Part shown: piece by piece, positions 11,901 through 22,168 of the stretch
Layout: each line of letters begins with the position of its first letter
Position numbering within the stretch: the stretch's first letter is position 1
Assembly: GCA_964019415.1 (NCBI GenBank)
Contig: OZ025870.1
Span: 8,709,915 to 8,773,914, forward strand
Direction of reading: 5' to 3'
DNA length: 64,000 nt
Origin: Ianthella basta
Lineage: Eukaryota > Porifera > Demospongiae > Verongiida > Ianthellidae
Translations under genes and position numbers: made by a program
The notes under the pieces: model-generated
Database searches by the model: none
The model's input: the letters and a program-made list of their open reading frames with translations, nothing else
Told to the model about the DNA's origin: nothing

Positions 11901-14900
11901 GTTATTTTAACTGTGCAATCTGTAAAGGTAGCCTGGTGACTTGTGCAACTTGCACTTCCTCGTTCATCCTTCCAGTGACTCTAGCTACGTATATTTCTAG
12001 AATTTCCTACGAACCCCTCTGCATTCTCACATTATTAGCAATTGTCTCAACCAGATTCCTTATTGCATGTACCTGCTTTATTGAATGATCGTCTAATTTA
12101 GTTCACACTCCCCTTATTGTCCTGGCACTCTCAGGATTTTAGTCATTTTCCATTCCACTTTCTGCTCCAAACTCCAAAGTGTTTAAGTTATTAGAGAGTT
12201 TAGGATTCCCGTATACGCCTAACCTCAAACGTCCGTGTGACGTCACCACGTTACACGTTCACGTACACATAGGCGTGGAAGAAAAGTAACTTTAGATTGT
12301 CATGTAAAGAAGTACGTACGTACGACGAGATTACAGGATCTAAATGTTATAATGGAGGCAAAACTCAGATTTGTTTAGCCGTAAACTGCACTGGTAGAAG
12401 CGGCACACATTCGTCTTTCCATTCCAAGGAAGTCTGGAAGCCGAGACCACATACGAAAATAGCAGCCCCGACTCTTGAGTCAACAGCGACGAAAACGACT
12501 TGAACGTTTTGCTGGTCAATTAGCAACGTCTTGCCAAGGCACTGGCTACCTGATTGGAGGCATCCAGCGTGAAATCCTGCAAGAAAAAGGCTAGGAACAA
12601 TGTAGTTAGGGCAAGACTTACCATCTCTCATATAACGCAGTTGTACTCTGCGAAAGACTTAGGATCCCACGTAAATGGCATTCGAATAGCTGCACAAGAT
12701 GTTATTCTACACAATTCAACTCACAAAACGGCAAACAAGCAAAGAAGAGCGAAAAGCGCAGCAACCAAAATCCTAACGGCTAGCAAGGGGTCTAGCCGTT
12801 AAAAACGTTGCAGGCATACGTGAGAGCTAATGTGAACGTGGGATCACGTGATATTTTAGTGACGTTTCATGACGTTTTCACGTTTGACGTTAGGCGTAAA
12901 CGGCAATCTTAAACTCTCTATTACCAAACATTCATAGACTGCATGCTCTGAAGCACCTCTGCTGAATCTGCCATTACTACCTCATTCTGCACTCTATGCT
13001 ACAAGTAGCATGGGATGCAGATACGGCCTTCCTATCTCATATGTTCTCTACCATGGCAATTTTAATGGAATGTCCTGCCCTGCACATGTAGTCAGTTGAT
13101 AGAGGGTTAGTCTTATTCTTTTTTGTCTCTGCAGAATGGCTGCAATGCCTTTCACTTGTGTGCTGGTGGTGGCAATGTTGCCATTGCTCAGTTTCTTGCC
13201 CCCATGATGAAGGACCACCTATTTGATTTGAGTGATGGTGGCTACACAGCCTTGCATTGGGCAGCTCAATCTGGTCAACTGTCCATGGTGGAGTACTTGG
13301 TGAAATCTTGTGGATTTGACTTGAAAGCAAAGGATAAGGTTGGCCTACTTTAGATATTTCCTCGTTCTCTGGTCTGTTTTCTACCTCTCCTGTATGCTAC
13401 CTCTCCGGACCTTCTGTTTCTGCATGGACGTGGCATAAACGAAAGATATGATACGTACTTGATTGTGCTTTAGTTTTGTTCATGTATTGCAAGTTCATTG
13501 TGTGGTTTTAGGACTAATTATCAAATGTAATACTGCCGAGGCGCATAGTTAGTTCGTATTTGTGACAACAATGTCTTTCAAGTTTAAGCAAGCTGAATTT
13601 TGACCATTCACTGACAGTAACTGTTACGTTCCTGCTCAGTTCATGATTGCCAATGTGTAAATTGCGAAAATACTAAGTAAAATACAGTCTCGAGTATTGA
13701 CAGACCTGTGGTTGTAATGTTGCGCCTTTATACATGTCACACACTGTAAGGCATCACCTGGTGTCATATTCCATTGCTTCCCTTAATGAACAGTGGGGCA
13801 GGACTCCTTTTTTGAGAGCAGTGCTCAGTGGTCATGCTGATGTAGCTCGCTTCTTACTGGAGAGTGGCAGTGATGTCCATGAACAGGACAATGTGAGTAT
13901 ATGGCAAAGCAATCTTGTGTCTTCTTGGCTTTGGTCTTTGTAGCTGCTAGATCATGCTTGTATCCTGTGCATCATTGGAAATAGAACACTTTCTGTGTGG
14001 ACTTTGAAGTGCATATACCTGTGATGGAAGGTGTGTTTGACATGTGTTGTACAATACGTATTGACTGGCATGTATATATCACCAATGTGTTATTTTAACT
14101 GTGCAATCTGTAAAGGTAGCCTGGTGACTTGTGCAACTTGCACTTCCTCGTTCATCCTTCCAATGACTCTAGCTACGTATATTTCTAGAATTTCCTACAA
14201 ACCCCTCTGCATTCTCACATCACTAGCAATTGTCTCAACCAGATTACTGATCGCATCTACCTGCTTTATTGAATGATCGTCTAATTTTGTTCACACTCCT
14301 CTTATTGTCTTGGCACTCTCAGGATTTCAGTCATTTTCCATTCCACTTTCTACTCCAGACTCCAAAGTGTTTAAGTTATTACCAAGCATTCATAGACTGC
14401 ATGCTCTGAAGCACCTCTGCTGAATCTGCCATTACTACCTCATTCTGCACTCTATGCTACAAGTAGCATGGGATGCAGATACGGCCTTCCTATCTCAGAT
14501 GTTCTCTTCCGTGGTAAATTTAATGGAACATCGTACCCTGCACATGTAGTCAGTTGATTGAGTGTTAGTCTTATTCCTTTTTGTCTCTGCAGAATGGCTG
14601 CAATGCCTTTCACTTGTGTGCTGATGGTGGCAATGTTCCTATTGCTCAGTTCCTTGCCCCCATAATGGAGGACCACTTATTTGATTTGAGTGATGGTGGC
14701 TACACAGCCTTGCATTGGGCAGCTCAATCTGGTCAACTGTCCATGGTGGAGTACTTGGTGAAATCTTGTGGATTTGACTTGAAAGCAAAGCACAAGGTTG
14801 GCCTACATTAAATATTTCCTTTGTGTCTGGTCTGTTTTCTACCTCTCCTGTTTGCTACCTCTGGGCCTTCTGTTTCTGCATGGACGTGGCATAAACGAAG

Positions 14901-17900
14901 GATGTGATCCTTGATTGTGCTTTAGTTTTGTTTATGTATTGCAAGGTCATTGTGTGATTATAGGACTAATTATCACATGTAATACTGCAGAGGCTCGTAG
15001 TTAGTTCGTATTTGTGACAACAATGTCTTTCAAGTTCAAGCGAGCTGAATTTTGACCATTCACTGACAGTAACTGTTGTGTTCCTGCTCATTACATGATT
15101 GCCAATGTGTAAATTGCACATGTACCGAGTAGAATACAATCTCGAGTATTGACAGACCTGTTGTTGTAATGTTGCACCTTTATACATGTCACACACTATA
15201 AGGCATCACCTGGTATCATATTCCATTGCTTCTTTTAATGAACAGTGGGGCAAGACGCCCCTTTTGACAGCAGTGCTCAGTGGTCATACTGATGTAGCTT
15301 GCTTCTTACTGGAGAGTGGCAGTGATGTCCATGAACAGGACAATGTGAGTATTTGGTAAAGCAATCTTATGGCCTCTTGGTATTGGTCTTTGTAGTTGCT
15401 AGATCATGCTCGTATCCTGTGCATCATTAGAAATAGAACACTTTCTGTGTGGACTTTGAAGTGTATATACCTGTGATGGAATGTGTGTTTGACATGTGTT
15501 GTACAATACGTATTGACTGGCATTTATATGTCACCATTGTGTTATTTTAATTGTGCAAGCTGTAAAGGTAGCCTGGTGACTTGCGCAATTTGCACTTCCT
15601 CGTTCATCCTTCCAGTGACTCTAGCTACGTATATTTCTAGAATTTCCTAGGAACCCCTGTACATTCTCACATCACTAGTAATTGTCTCAACCAGATTACT
15701 GATCGCATCTACCTGCTTTATTGAATGATTGTCTAATTTATTTCACACTCCCCTTATTGTCTTGGCACTCTCAGGATTTCAGTCATTTTCCATTCCACTT
15801 TCTACTCCAGACTCCAAAGTGTTTAAGTTATTACCAAACATTCATAGACTGCATGCTCTGAAGCACCTCTGTTGAATCTGCCATTAATACATCATTCTGC
15901 ACTCTATGCTACAAGTAGCATGGGATGCAGATACCGCCTTCCTATCTCAAATGTTCTCTTCTGTGGTAATTTTAATGGAATGTCCTGCGCTGCACATGTA
16001 GTCAGTTGATAGAGTGTTAGTCTTATTCCTTTTTGTCTCTGCAGAATGGCTGCAATGCCTTTCACTTGTGTGCTGATGGTGGCAATGTTGCCATTGCTCA
16101 GTTCCTTGCCCCCATGATGGAGGACCACCTATTTGATTTGAGTGATGGTGGCTACACAGCCTTGCATTGGGCAGCTCAATCTGGTCAACTGTCCATGGTG
16201 GAGCATTTGGTGAAATCTTATGGATTTGATTTGAAAGCAAAGGACAAGGTTGGCCTACTTTAAATGTTTTCTCATTGTCTGGTCCATTTTCTACCTCTCC
16301 GGGCCTTCTGTTTCTGCATGGACATGTCATAAACAAAAGATGTGATACTTGATTGTTCTTGTAGTTCTATGTATTGCAAGTTCATCGTGTGATCTAAATG
16401 GCACATGTAACACTGCACAGGCTCATAGTTTGTCCATATTTATAACCTGTTAAGTCTCTCAATTGTCAATAGTTCCAAATTATCATCGTGTAAATTATAT
16501 ATGTATGTACCAAGTAGAATGTAGGCTTGTGTATTGCCAGACCTGTGGTTGTAATGTTGCACCTTTATACATGTCACACACTGTAAAGCATCAGCTGGTA
16601 TCATGTTCAATGCTTCCCTTAATCAACAGTGGGGCTATACACCCCTTTTGAGGGCAGTGGCCGGGGGTCATGCTGATGTTGTTCGATTCTTACTGGATTG
16701 TGGCACTGATGTCCTTGGACAGACTAATGTGAGTGCGTCAGAGCAACGCTGTGTCTTGCATTGCATGTTGTCTGCATTTAGTCCTGTATTGTTGTGATTT
16801 CCTTGTGACCTGTGCCCATTGATAATAGAATAATTCTTCTAATGTGGACTTGAAAGTGTATCTATATAATGTCTATGTAATGTGTGTATATGTAATATGA
16901 CAACTGTATCATGTCACCAAGCAACAGCCCAGGTTAATATATGCACCTCGGTCCCAAATATTGCCTATTTAACTCTCTACCATACTCTACATAAAATTAA
17001 TGTAGTGTAGTGATTGTGTGGTGGTATGTACCTTCTTTAGTAATGGAGAGCACAGGCTGAAGTTCCACTTGAGAGAGGTGGCCATTTGCATTAGACAAGA
17101 GCCTAATGCAAATGGCCACCAAGCAACTTGAGGCCTAAGGCGCAAAGCACCCAAGGACAAGAGCTGCCTATGCATCATATCGCACACTAAGAAGACTATA
17201 CCTGTTATATTCCCTTTACTATGGCTTCCCTGGCCTTTCTGGTGGGTCACGGGCTCCTTTAAGCACCTTCTCTTCTGGTGGGAGACCATAGCTAGCTGCT
17301 GCGAGGATGGGCTCCATCAATCTCGGTTGCTTTTGCCTATGTCGTGGCGATTTTATTGACTACTCTTTCCTCGACGTTGACAAGCGCTCTAAATGTCGTA
17401 GCAAGTACAGAAAGGAAGAACATGCCTCCAAAGGGCAAAAAGAAGCTAACTCTTGGGGACATTGGAAATTCCAGCCACTTCCAGTTTGTTTCTAAGAAAG
17501 ATGCTGAAGCATCACAGCAGAGGTATGTTCTGCCAAATACTGAGAAATCGACAAAGTGAGCCATGAAGGTTTTGGCTGACTGGAGCAGACGCAGCAGCTC
17601 GTGGGTGAAGTATGCTGCCCAGAACATTTGCTCAAACAAGCAGACCCTAGCCATCTGTCCAAGTGGTTGTCTCTGCTCGCTGTTGAAGCCAGGCAGGCCA
17701 GTGGCCATTTCTATTACGTAGCTAGCAGAAAGTCTTGGCTATGCTATGGAGGGTCCTCCAGAAATAACAACACAGACAGAGTTTGACCAACTTCTGGAGG
17801 ACTCTCCATAGGATAGCTAAGATATTCTGCTAGTTCTAGTAACTGCTATAACAAACTTTTACTAAAGCAATGTTTGTACCTTTTGCTATTTTACTGCATG

Positions 17901-20073
17901 TGGACTTGTTGCGTATAATGAAATTCATGACATTATGATGGCATTTTTGTGGTTTGACATGTGCGGAATATGACCCTTGACCTGTGCTGACCCCTCATAT
18001 ATGCACAGGTCAAGTCAGCAGCCCTGGGCTCTTAACGTATAATTATGAAAATTATCACGGTACCATTGCCATAGTAATGGGAATATTACAACTATCTGAA
18101 TATCTGCTGATGTATTAATTCACATGATTACATAATCACCATTCTATCTATTTCTTGAGTGCTATATAAATTACATCTCACACTTGAATTGGATATATTC
18201 ATTGCACACATTAATATTAAGTGGCACATATCCACTGTCATTCTTCACCCTCACTTATGCATGGCACTGTTATTACTGAAAGATGTAGCATCTCTGCTGT
18301 TACCCTTGTTGCTCTACATGCCACACTGTATGGTTTGCTAGTTTGTATTGACATTCTGAAGGAAGCTACTGATTGGAATGTGTACACATATTGCACCTGG
18401 TAGCTTCAAGCAACAACACACCCCTAGTGATCAGTGACTGCATGCTTGTGTCTTTCTTCATGCGTTGTTCTATTCTAGTTCTTTTACTATCCTTCTCTTC
18501 TCCTGGACCATTGTTTGAATAGCTTTGTGCATTGATTTGGAAAAATCCCTGAGTATAGCGTGTGTTCATTTCACTTTGTGAAATCGGATATATTTTCCTG
18601 TCAATTTAACCATGTATTTGTGTAAGTATAAGGGGTGCATGTTTAAATGTGTCTATTTCTGTCTAATAATTCTTGTTTCCCGGCTACATAATGGGACTTC
18701 TCGTTTTAAGTTGATTGCAGGTGGAATTTGACAGTCAAGTACCTAAGGGGGCTTTCTACATCTCACACAACATTTTTTTTAGATTTTGCTATAGTTCTAC
18801 AGCTAATGCTCCACTCCACTCATACTTTTCCCTTTCTGTCGGAATTGCACCAAAATAGGTTTAATCACCTATCCTATGTCAGATATACCTGTACCCAATC
18901 CAATCTGATAATCCAATGTTCCTGCATCCTAATGCACTTTAGATTGTTACACAGAGGGTATTTGTCAAAACTAGAGCCAAGTGCATGTGCTTCCTTCAGA
19001 GATATATATCCTGTGCACAGAGGTTCCATGCTGTTTGATAAAGTTGCAGCCTACTGTGCCATACATTTTTGTTGCAAATCCTTGTGCATTTTACTGCACT
19101 TGTTCCTCAGTCTCTGAATAACGTGATTATAATGCAACATTACAATTTATCATGTATTTTATGTGAATGCTCAATAGTATCAGCAATAGAACCAGATCTG
19201 AAGCTGACATACTCTCAAAACGTGCATCTATTCTGCCATGCTCATCTTGGAAAATTTGCCCATGATTGATTAGTGCTGAGCAACAGTACTTAAGCATCTC
19301 TTGTATCATGTACTATCATTACTGAACTGAGAATCGTCTCTATATTAGTTGTGGATTGAATTTAGTGGCGTTGTTTGTTTTCAATGTGTGATGATTGAAA
19401 TGACACTTTCTTCCTGAATGACAAGGCAATGCTACAGAAGTGCACACATTTCCTGCTTTCTAGCATCACATCTCCTCCAGATCTATTTTTACGATTCTAA
19501 GCCATTTTCCCTCTTCTGTCTGCCTGTACAGCAAGGGGAATATGCCCTCCAGATAGCTGTCAGGAAAGGGCACCTAGACATGGTCAAAATGCTCGTTCAA
19601 GTGTACCGAGAATTAAACTTGGACCACACTGTTGGCCAGTACCACATGGACCTTGCTGAAGATCACCATCATGAACATTTGGTGGAATACCTCTCAAGTG
19701 AATTCCCTATGCTGAAGAGAAAGGTGGGCTATGATATGCACATTTTTACTGTGTCAAATCAGCATGCCTATCTAGCTGTATAGGTGTACGTTAGGACTGA
19801 CCATTTGCTAGTTATCGTGCAACACTGTTTATAATGTTTACATTATGTAATTGTGTCGTTTCACCCCTATATCTGTGTGCTGTGACAAATATACATGCCA
19901 ATCTAGCTATAAAGGTGTTTGGATTGACCATGTGCTAGCTGTTGTGCAACACTGTTTTCGTTACATAATAATGTCATGTTCACCTCTATATCTGTGTTCA
20001 GGTACAAGTGCCACAACCGACTATGTATCTCGATGTGTGGTCTATATCTGGTGATCAGGACTACTGGCACTAA
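2155..20073 (+). CDS. Ankyrin-repeat protein, 3' part of gene (18 exons visible, 5' end outside window)
   Basis: The visible coding sequence is eight tandem exon pairs (2155-16728), then exons 19532-19723 and 20002-20073. Every exon begins and ends in phase 0. Each pair encodes about 101 residues, or three ankyrin repeats, with signatures such as GGYTALHWAAQSGQLSMVEY and WGRTPFLRAVLSGHADVARF. Exon boundaries fall at the D-N/G or D-K/G junction between repeats, so each exon is a whole repeat module. Acceptors are strong (tttttgtctctgcag). First-exon donors are the weak gttggc and second-exon donors are gtgagta. The protein would be a long ankyrin solenoid, presumably a protein-binding region. 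The N-terminal domains lie upstream of the window; by analogy with the gene at 43.7 kb they may be CARDs (inference). One cassette (5789-5993) carries a frameshift, so the gene as read is interrupted unless that exon is skipped. Confidence 0.75.
3607..4360 (+). CDS. Ankyrin cassette 2 (type b): exons 3607-3810 and 4262-4360
   Basis: This has the same design as cassette 1, 1452 bp downstream. Exon A reads NVAIAQFLAPMMEDH and GGYTAFHWAAQ (a leucine-to-phenylalanine change at the TALH motif). Exon B reads WGRTPFLRAVLSGHADVARF. Donors are gttggc and gtgagta. A 725-bp MITE lies in the following intron. Confidence 0.8.
4848..5572. mobile_element. 725-bp MITE, copy 1
   Basis: The ends are inverted: gagagtttaggattcccgta at the left and gagagtttaagattgccgtt on the complement of the right end, with about 38 bp of imperfect TIR. 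It is flanked by TATTA at 4843-4847 and 5573-5577. Removing 730 bp restores the 1452-bp cassette spacing. It has no transposase ORF. It contains a perfect internal hairpin taacggctag/ctagccgtta (about 5428-5455). Confidence 0.8.
5789..6547 (+). pseudogene. Ankyrin cassette 3 (type c): exon A frameshifted; exons 5789-5993 and 6449-6547
   Basis: Exon A is 205 nt instead of 204. One extra T near 5955 (tacttggttgaaatc versus tacttggtgaaatc in cassette 6) shifts the frame and produces a TGA about six codons later. Splice sites and exon B (6449-6547) are intact. Because exon A is phase 0-0, skipping it would restore the frame. A consensus error is possible, since cassette 6 is otherwise identical. 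Confidence 0.75.
6555..8803. mobile_element. 2.25-kb TIR DNA element inserted in ankyrin-gene intron
   Basis: The ends are the inverted 13-mer CACGGCTGTTTCG / CGAAACAGCCGTG, flanked by a 4-bp target duplication AGTA (6551-6554, 8804-8807). The intron after cassette 6 (gtgagtatatggc) is the uninterrupted site. A 166-bp inner inverted repeat (6802-6967 versus 8394-8559, 2 mismatches) contains TTTTCCCGCC. The approximately 245-bp outer arms have little similarity beyond their ends. Inside, 7405-8000 encodes broken remnants of a protein domain (separate entry). It appears non-autonomous. Confidence 0.75.
7405..8000 (+). pseudogene. Decayed retroelement-type C-terminal domain inside the TIR element
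   Basis: Three frames together give HDLMADLLANVCHDVNVEP, RLDIAASGF, SCYRRLKHKKRQKYDQ and EHASFVPLVMSCTGGA in order, with frameshifts and stops between. From memory this resembles the C-terminal part of a common metazoan transposon-associated protein (GG..IRHNE..DL, EDxARLDIAAxGF, YRRHExEK, EVEHxSFTPLVFSxTGG). The same remnant occurs at 59-654. The homology is recalled and not tested. Confidence 0.5.
9501..10252 (+). CDS. Ankyrin cassette 4 (type a): exons 9501-9704 and 10154-10252
   Basis: This is a copy of cassette 1 exactly 7346 bp downstream, with no difference in the encoded protein. Splice signals are the same and all boundaries are phase 0. It follows the 2.25-kb TIR element at 6555-8803. 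Confidence 0.8.
10953..11706 (+). CDS. Ankyrin cassette 5 (type b): exons 10953-11156 and 11608-11706
   Basis: This is a copy of cassette 2 exactly 7346 bp downstream, with the same encoded residues including TAFHWAAQ. It is followed by the second copy of the MITE (12194-12918). Confidence 0.8.
12194..12918. mobile_element. 725-bp MITE, copy 2
   Basis: This is the same element and same insertion site as 4848-5572, displaced by 7346 bp. It was therefore copied by the block duplication and not by transposition. Confidence 0.8.
13135..13892 (+). CDS. Ankyrin cassette 6 (type c): exons 13135-13338 and 13794-13892
   Basis: This is the intact 204-nt counterpart of the frameshifted cassette 3. Exon A reads HLCAGGGNVAIAQF and MMKDHLFDL. 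Exon B is identical to the type b exon B. The following intron begins gtgagtatatggc without the TIR element, so it is the empty site for the insertion at 6555. Confidence 0.8.
14593..15344 (+). CDS. Ankyrin cassette 7 (type a): exons 14593-14796 and 15246-15344
   Basis: It is very similar to cassettes 1 and 4. The main protein change is KAKHK for KAKDK at the end of exon A. Splice sites and phases are conserved. It shows that the a-b-c order continues past the two large blocks. Confidence 0.8.
16045..16728 (+). CDS. Ankyrin cassette 8 (type b-like, most diverged): exons 16045-16248 and 16630-16728
   Basis: Exon A is close to type b (MVEHLVKSYGFDLKAKDK). Exon B is clearly diverged: WGYTPLLRAVAGGHADVVRF then LLDCGTDVLGQTN. 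The intron between A and B is shorter and lower in similarity. This cassette looks like the oldest, outside the recent homogenisation. Confidence 0.78.
17422..17715 (+). pseudogene. Crypton/KIAA1958-like recombinase N-terminal fragment (decayed)
   Basis: Starting at ATG, the frame reads MPPKGKKKLTLGDI... then VLPNTEKSTK, a TGA where tryptophan is expected, and AMKVLADW. A shifted frame gives DPSHLSKWLSLLAVEARQAS. The order NTxKxTxWAxxVxxxW followed by Lxx(F/W)Lxx(F)xxEARxxxG recalls the N-terminal region of DUF3504/crypton-derived proteins. A stop and a frameshift disable it. The assignment is from memory. Confidence 0.4.
17721..17834. repeat. Palindrome with about 40-bp arms
   Basis: The left arm ctatggagggtcctccagaa (17744-17763) and right arm ttctggaggactctccatag (17792-17811) pair with few mismatches. 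Pairing extends outward to 17721 and 17834. The loop is 28 bp. It abuts the crypton-like fragment and may be a transposon end or a small foldback. Confidence 0.6.
19532..19723 (+). CDS. Penultimate ankyrin exon
   Basis: After the acceptor ctgcctgtacag the 64-codon exon reads GEYALQIAVRKGHLDMVKML and ends PMLKRK before gtgggc. The A-hxxA-xxxGHLDMVxxLL pattern is a diverged ankyrin repeat, unlike the cassette sequence. It is phase 0 at both ends. It lies 2.8 kb after cassette 8, across an intron holding a crypton-like fragment. Confidence 0.7.
20002..20073 (+). CDS. Probable terminal exon with stop codon
   Basis: A pyrimidine-rich acceptor (cacctctatatctgtgttcag) is followed in phase 0 by 23 codons beginning VQVPQPTMYLDVW and ending DYWH-TAA. 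The continuity of phase with the preceding exon and the stop just before LINE sequence favour a real last exon. I see no homology and no canonical AATAAA directly downstream. Confidence 0.45.
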   Translation, partial: VQVPQPTMYLDVWSISGDQDYWH

Positions 20074-20254
20074 TGTCATGTTGCATGTACTGTACATGTA
20101 TTGTAGAGGATGATGATGTACATTATTGCATGAATGGATCCAGTCAAAAACTTTATGCATTTTGAAACTGAGTTATCTCGAGCTCGAACTCGATATTAAT
20201 TTTGGTGCAGTTCTCAAGGTATAATACTACATAAACGATCATGAGATCCCTAAG

Positions 20255-21197
20255 ATGGCGGCAACCAAGAATTCGAAGAGTCAATCAAATAGATTGGAGA
20301 ATCAGCTGATGGAGACAAGCAAGATTACTAGAAAGAATACCCGATCGGTCAAAAAGAAGTCCGAAGTGATTGGTGAGAAGAAGGACGGGAGTTGTGAGGT
20401 GCCCCCTTCCGAAGAGAGTGAACGCGGTAGCGCCGGTGAGGTGCCATGTTTCTGTAACGACAACAGGGAGGCAGGTGAGATGGTGCAATGCGAGATGTGT
20501 ACAGGATGGTTCCATTTGGAGTGCTTAAGAATGAAAGAAGTTGTACATGTTGGTGTGCTGGATGGAAGGGCGTTTGTCTGTTGCTTCTGCCTGTCGGCGA
20601 AAGTGTTAGAGTTGACTAAGTTGGTAGGTGAGCTACGAGGGGAGATGATCGAGTTGAGAGAGTCTGTAGAGGTGTTGAGTAAAGAGAACAACGATCTGGT
20701 GGAGAGGGTGATGGTTGCGGAGGGTGAATGGAAGCGGGTAGAATGTAGGGGAAGATTGGAGGAGATGAGAAAGAAGCCTGTCTCTGCTGTCTCTGCTGCA
20801 TGCCCAGGGGGGGAGAAGGAATGAACAGGGGGATAGAGCAGATAGTGAAACGTTGCAGGGTGGTAAGAGTAGGTTGGGAGAGTCGCCATTATTGCCAGTA
20901 AAGAAGAACAAGCATGGGGAGTATGTTGGAGTAAGGAAACTGGGGGGGGGGACAAGGAAGAAAGTGTCAGTGGAGGAGGTCAAAGACTGTTTGGGGGAGA
21001 AATTTGATGAGGCAGAGAAAGTTGAGGTGGTCAGAGTGTGCAAGGAAGACAGTGGTAGGACACGGTGGTGGTTTTGGCTGAGAGGCGAGGAAGATGTGTT
21101 GGGAAGATTGGATAGAGTTGTGATCAATGATGTCTGGAAGGTGGAAAAGAAGTCTCCTTTTTTAGGGGTTGCATCAGTGAGGGTGCTCAGCCGCTGA
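20255..21197 (+). pseudogene. LINE 1 ORF1: PHD finger plus coiled coil (frameshifted)
   Basis: ATG follows gatccctaag. Residues 60-115 contain a PHD-type zinc finger: C-x-C (PCFCNDN), CEMCTGWFHLECL, then CCFC. A coiled-coil segment ELTKLVGELRGEMIELRESV follows. The frame shifts near 20815 in a G-rich run, and the rest (20853-21197) continues in another frame with basic residues. PHD fingers are known in ORF1 of some CR1/L2-type LINEs, where ORF1 is thought to bind RNA or chromatin. Confidence 0.7.
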
Positions 21198-21299
21198 AGT
21201 GGCAAAAGGGGATGGGTGATGAGGGCATGATGATGGAAGTTGGATCTAGTGTGGGTAGTGACGATACTTGTGGTGAGCTGGGTGTTGATTTTGATGTAA

Positions 21300-22165
21300 A
21301 TCTGAAGGTCATGTGCTGGAATGTATGTGGCTGGTCTAATATGAATGTTTGTCAATTTGGTACAGGCGTTGATCATACTGATATTAGATCTTTAGTTCTG
21401 AACCATTACAAGCCTGATGTGATCCTTCAAGCAACAAACCTAGCCTTTGCAGGGGCCTAACTGCAAGAGTCACTTTTGAACAAGCCTGATGTGATCGGTG
21501 TTGTTGAAAGCTGGTTACGTGGAGACGAGGAAGCCTCATTTGAGGGTTATAAGTGGTTTGGGAACAATAGGAAATCTATCCACAAGAGAGCAGTCCGTGG
21601 TTCTGGTGGGGTTGGAGTGCTTGTGAGAGAACCATTGTTAAGGTTTTGGTCGTGTGAGGTGTTGGACTGTGATGTTGAAGACATTGTGGGTGAAGCTCTC
21701 TAATGTGGCTAGTGGTTTAGACGTGGTGCTTGCAGTGTGTTACATCCCTCCCATGTCGTCTGGGAGAGAAGTATGCTTGGAGGGGAGGTTACAGTGCTTA
21801 TCTGAGCAAGTGAGTAAGTATGCTAGTCTTGGTACAGTACTTCTAGGTGGGGATTTTAATGCAAGGTGTGGCTGTGTAGAAGAGGTGGAAGGTTTAGGTG
21901 ATAGACAGTCAGAAGATCAGGTGACTAACGAGCAAGGCAGAGTGTTGCTAGATTTCACAAGGTCATTGGGGCTTTGTGTGGCCAATGGCAGAGCTGGGAG
22001 TGGTGACTTCACCTGCATTTCTTCTAAAGGGTGTTCAGTGGTGGACTATTGCTTGTTGTTCAAGTATGACCTCGGGGTTGTGTCAAACTTTAAGGTGGTA
22101 TCTTTGACTGGTTTGTCGAGGCATTCCATGCCGATGGTATTGTTGAACGAATTCCAGACCATTCT
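21300..22165 (+). pseudogene. LINE 1 apurinic-like endonuclease domain (broken)
   Basis: Motifs appear in order: LKVMCWNVCGW, PDVIGVVESWL (catalytic Glu), GGDFNARCG, VVDYCLL and SRHSMP (expected SDHxxI). The changed last motif, two frame changes and the internal insertion near 21425-21495 indicate loss of function. Confidence 0.7.
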
Positions 22166-22168
22166 GCT

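Larger units (their letters stand above)
7347..13898 (+). repeat. Tandem duplication block, copy 2
   Basis: All landmarks sit at +7346 (+7345 after 5955). Similarity to copy 1 ends in the intron after cassette 6, where copy 1 has the TIR-element insertion. Either a very recent duplication or uncollapsed haplotypes in the assembly would give this pattern. Confidence 0.9.
16729..19531 (+). other. Intron between cassette 8 and the next ankyrin exon
   Basis: It is AT-rich non-coding sequence. It contains a perfect 17-bp inverted repeat (17077-17093 / 17104-17120), a crypton-like fragment (17422-17715), a 40-bp-arm palindrome (17721-17834) and a 12-bp stem near 17977-18015. I see no further ankyrin exon in it. 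Confidence 0.6.

Noticed and set aside
2155..16728. CRISPR-like or satellite array interpretation of the repeats
   Set aside because: The period is 1.45 kb with conserved coding exons and splice sites, so these are gene-internal cassette duplications.
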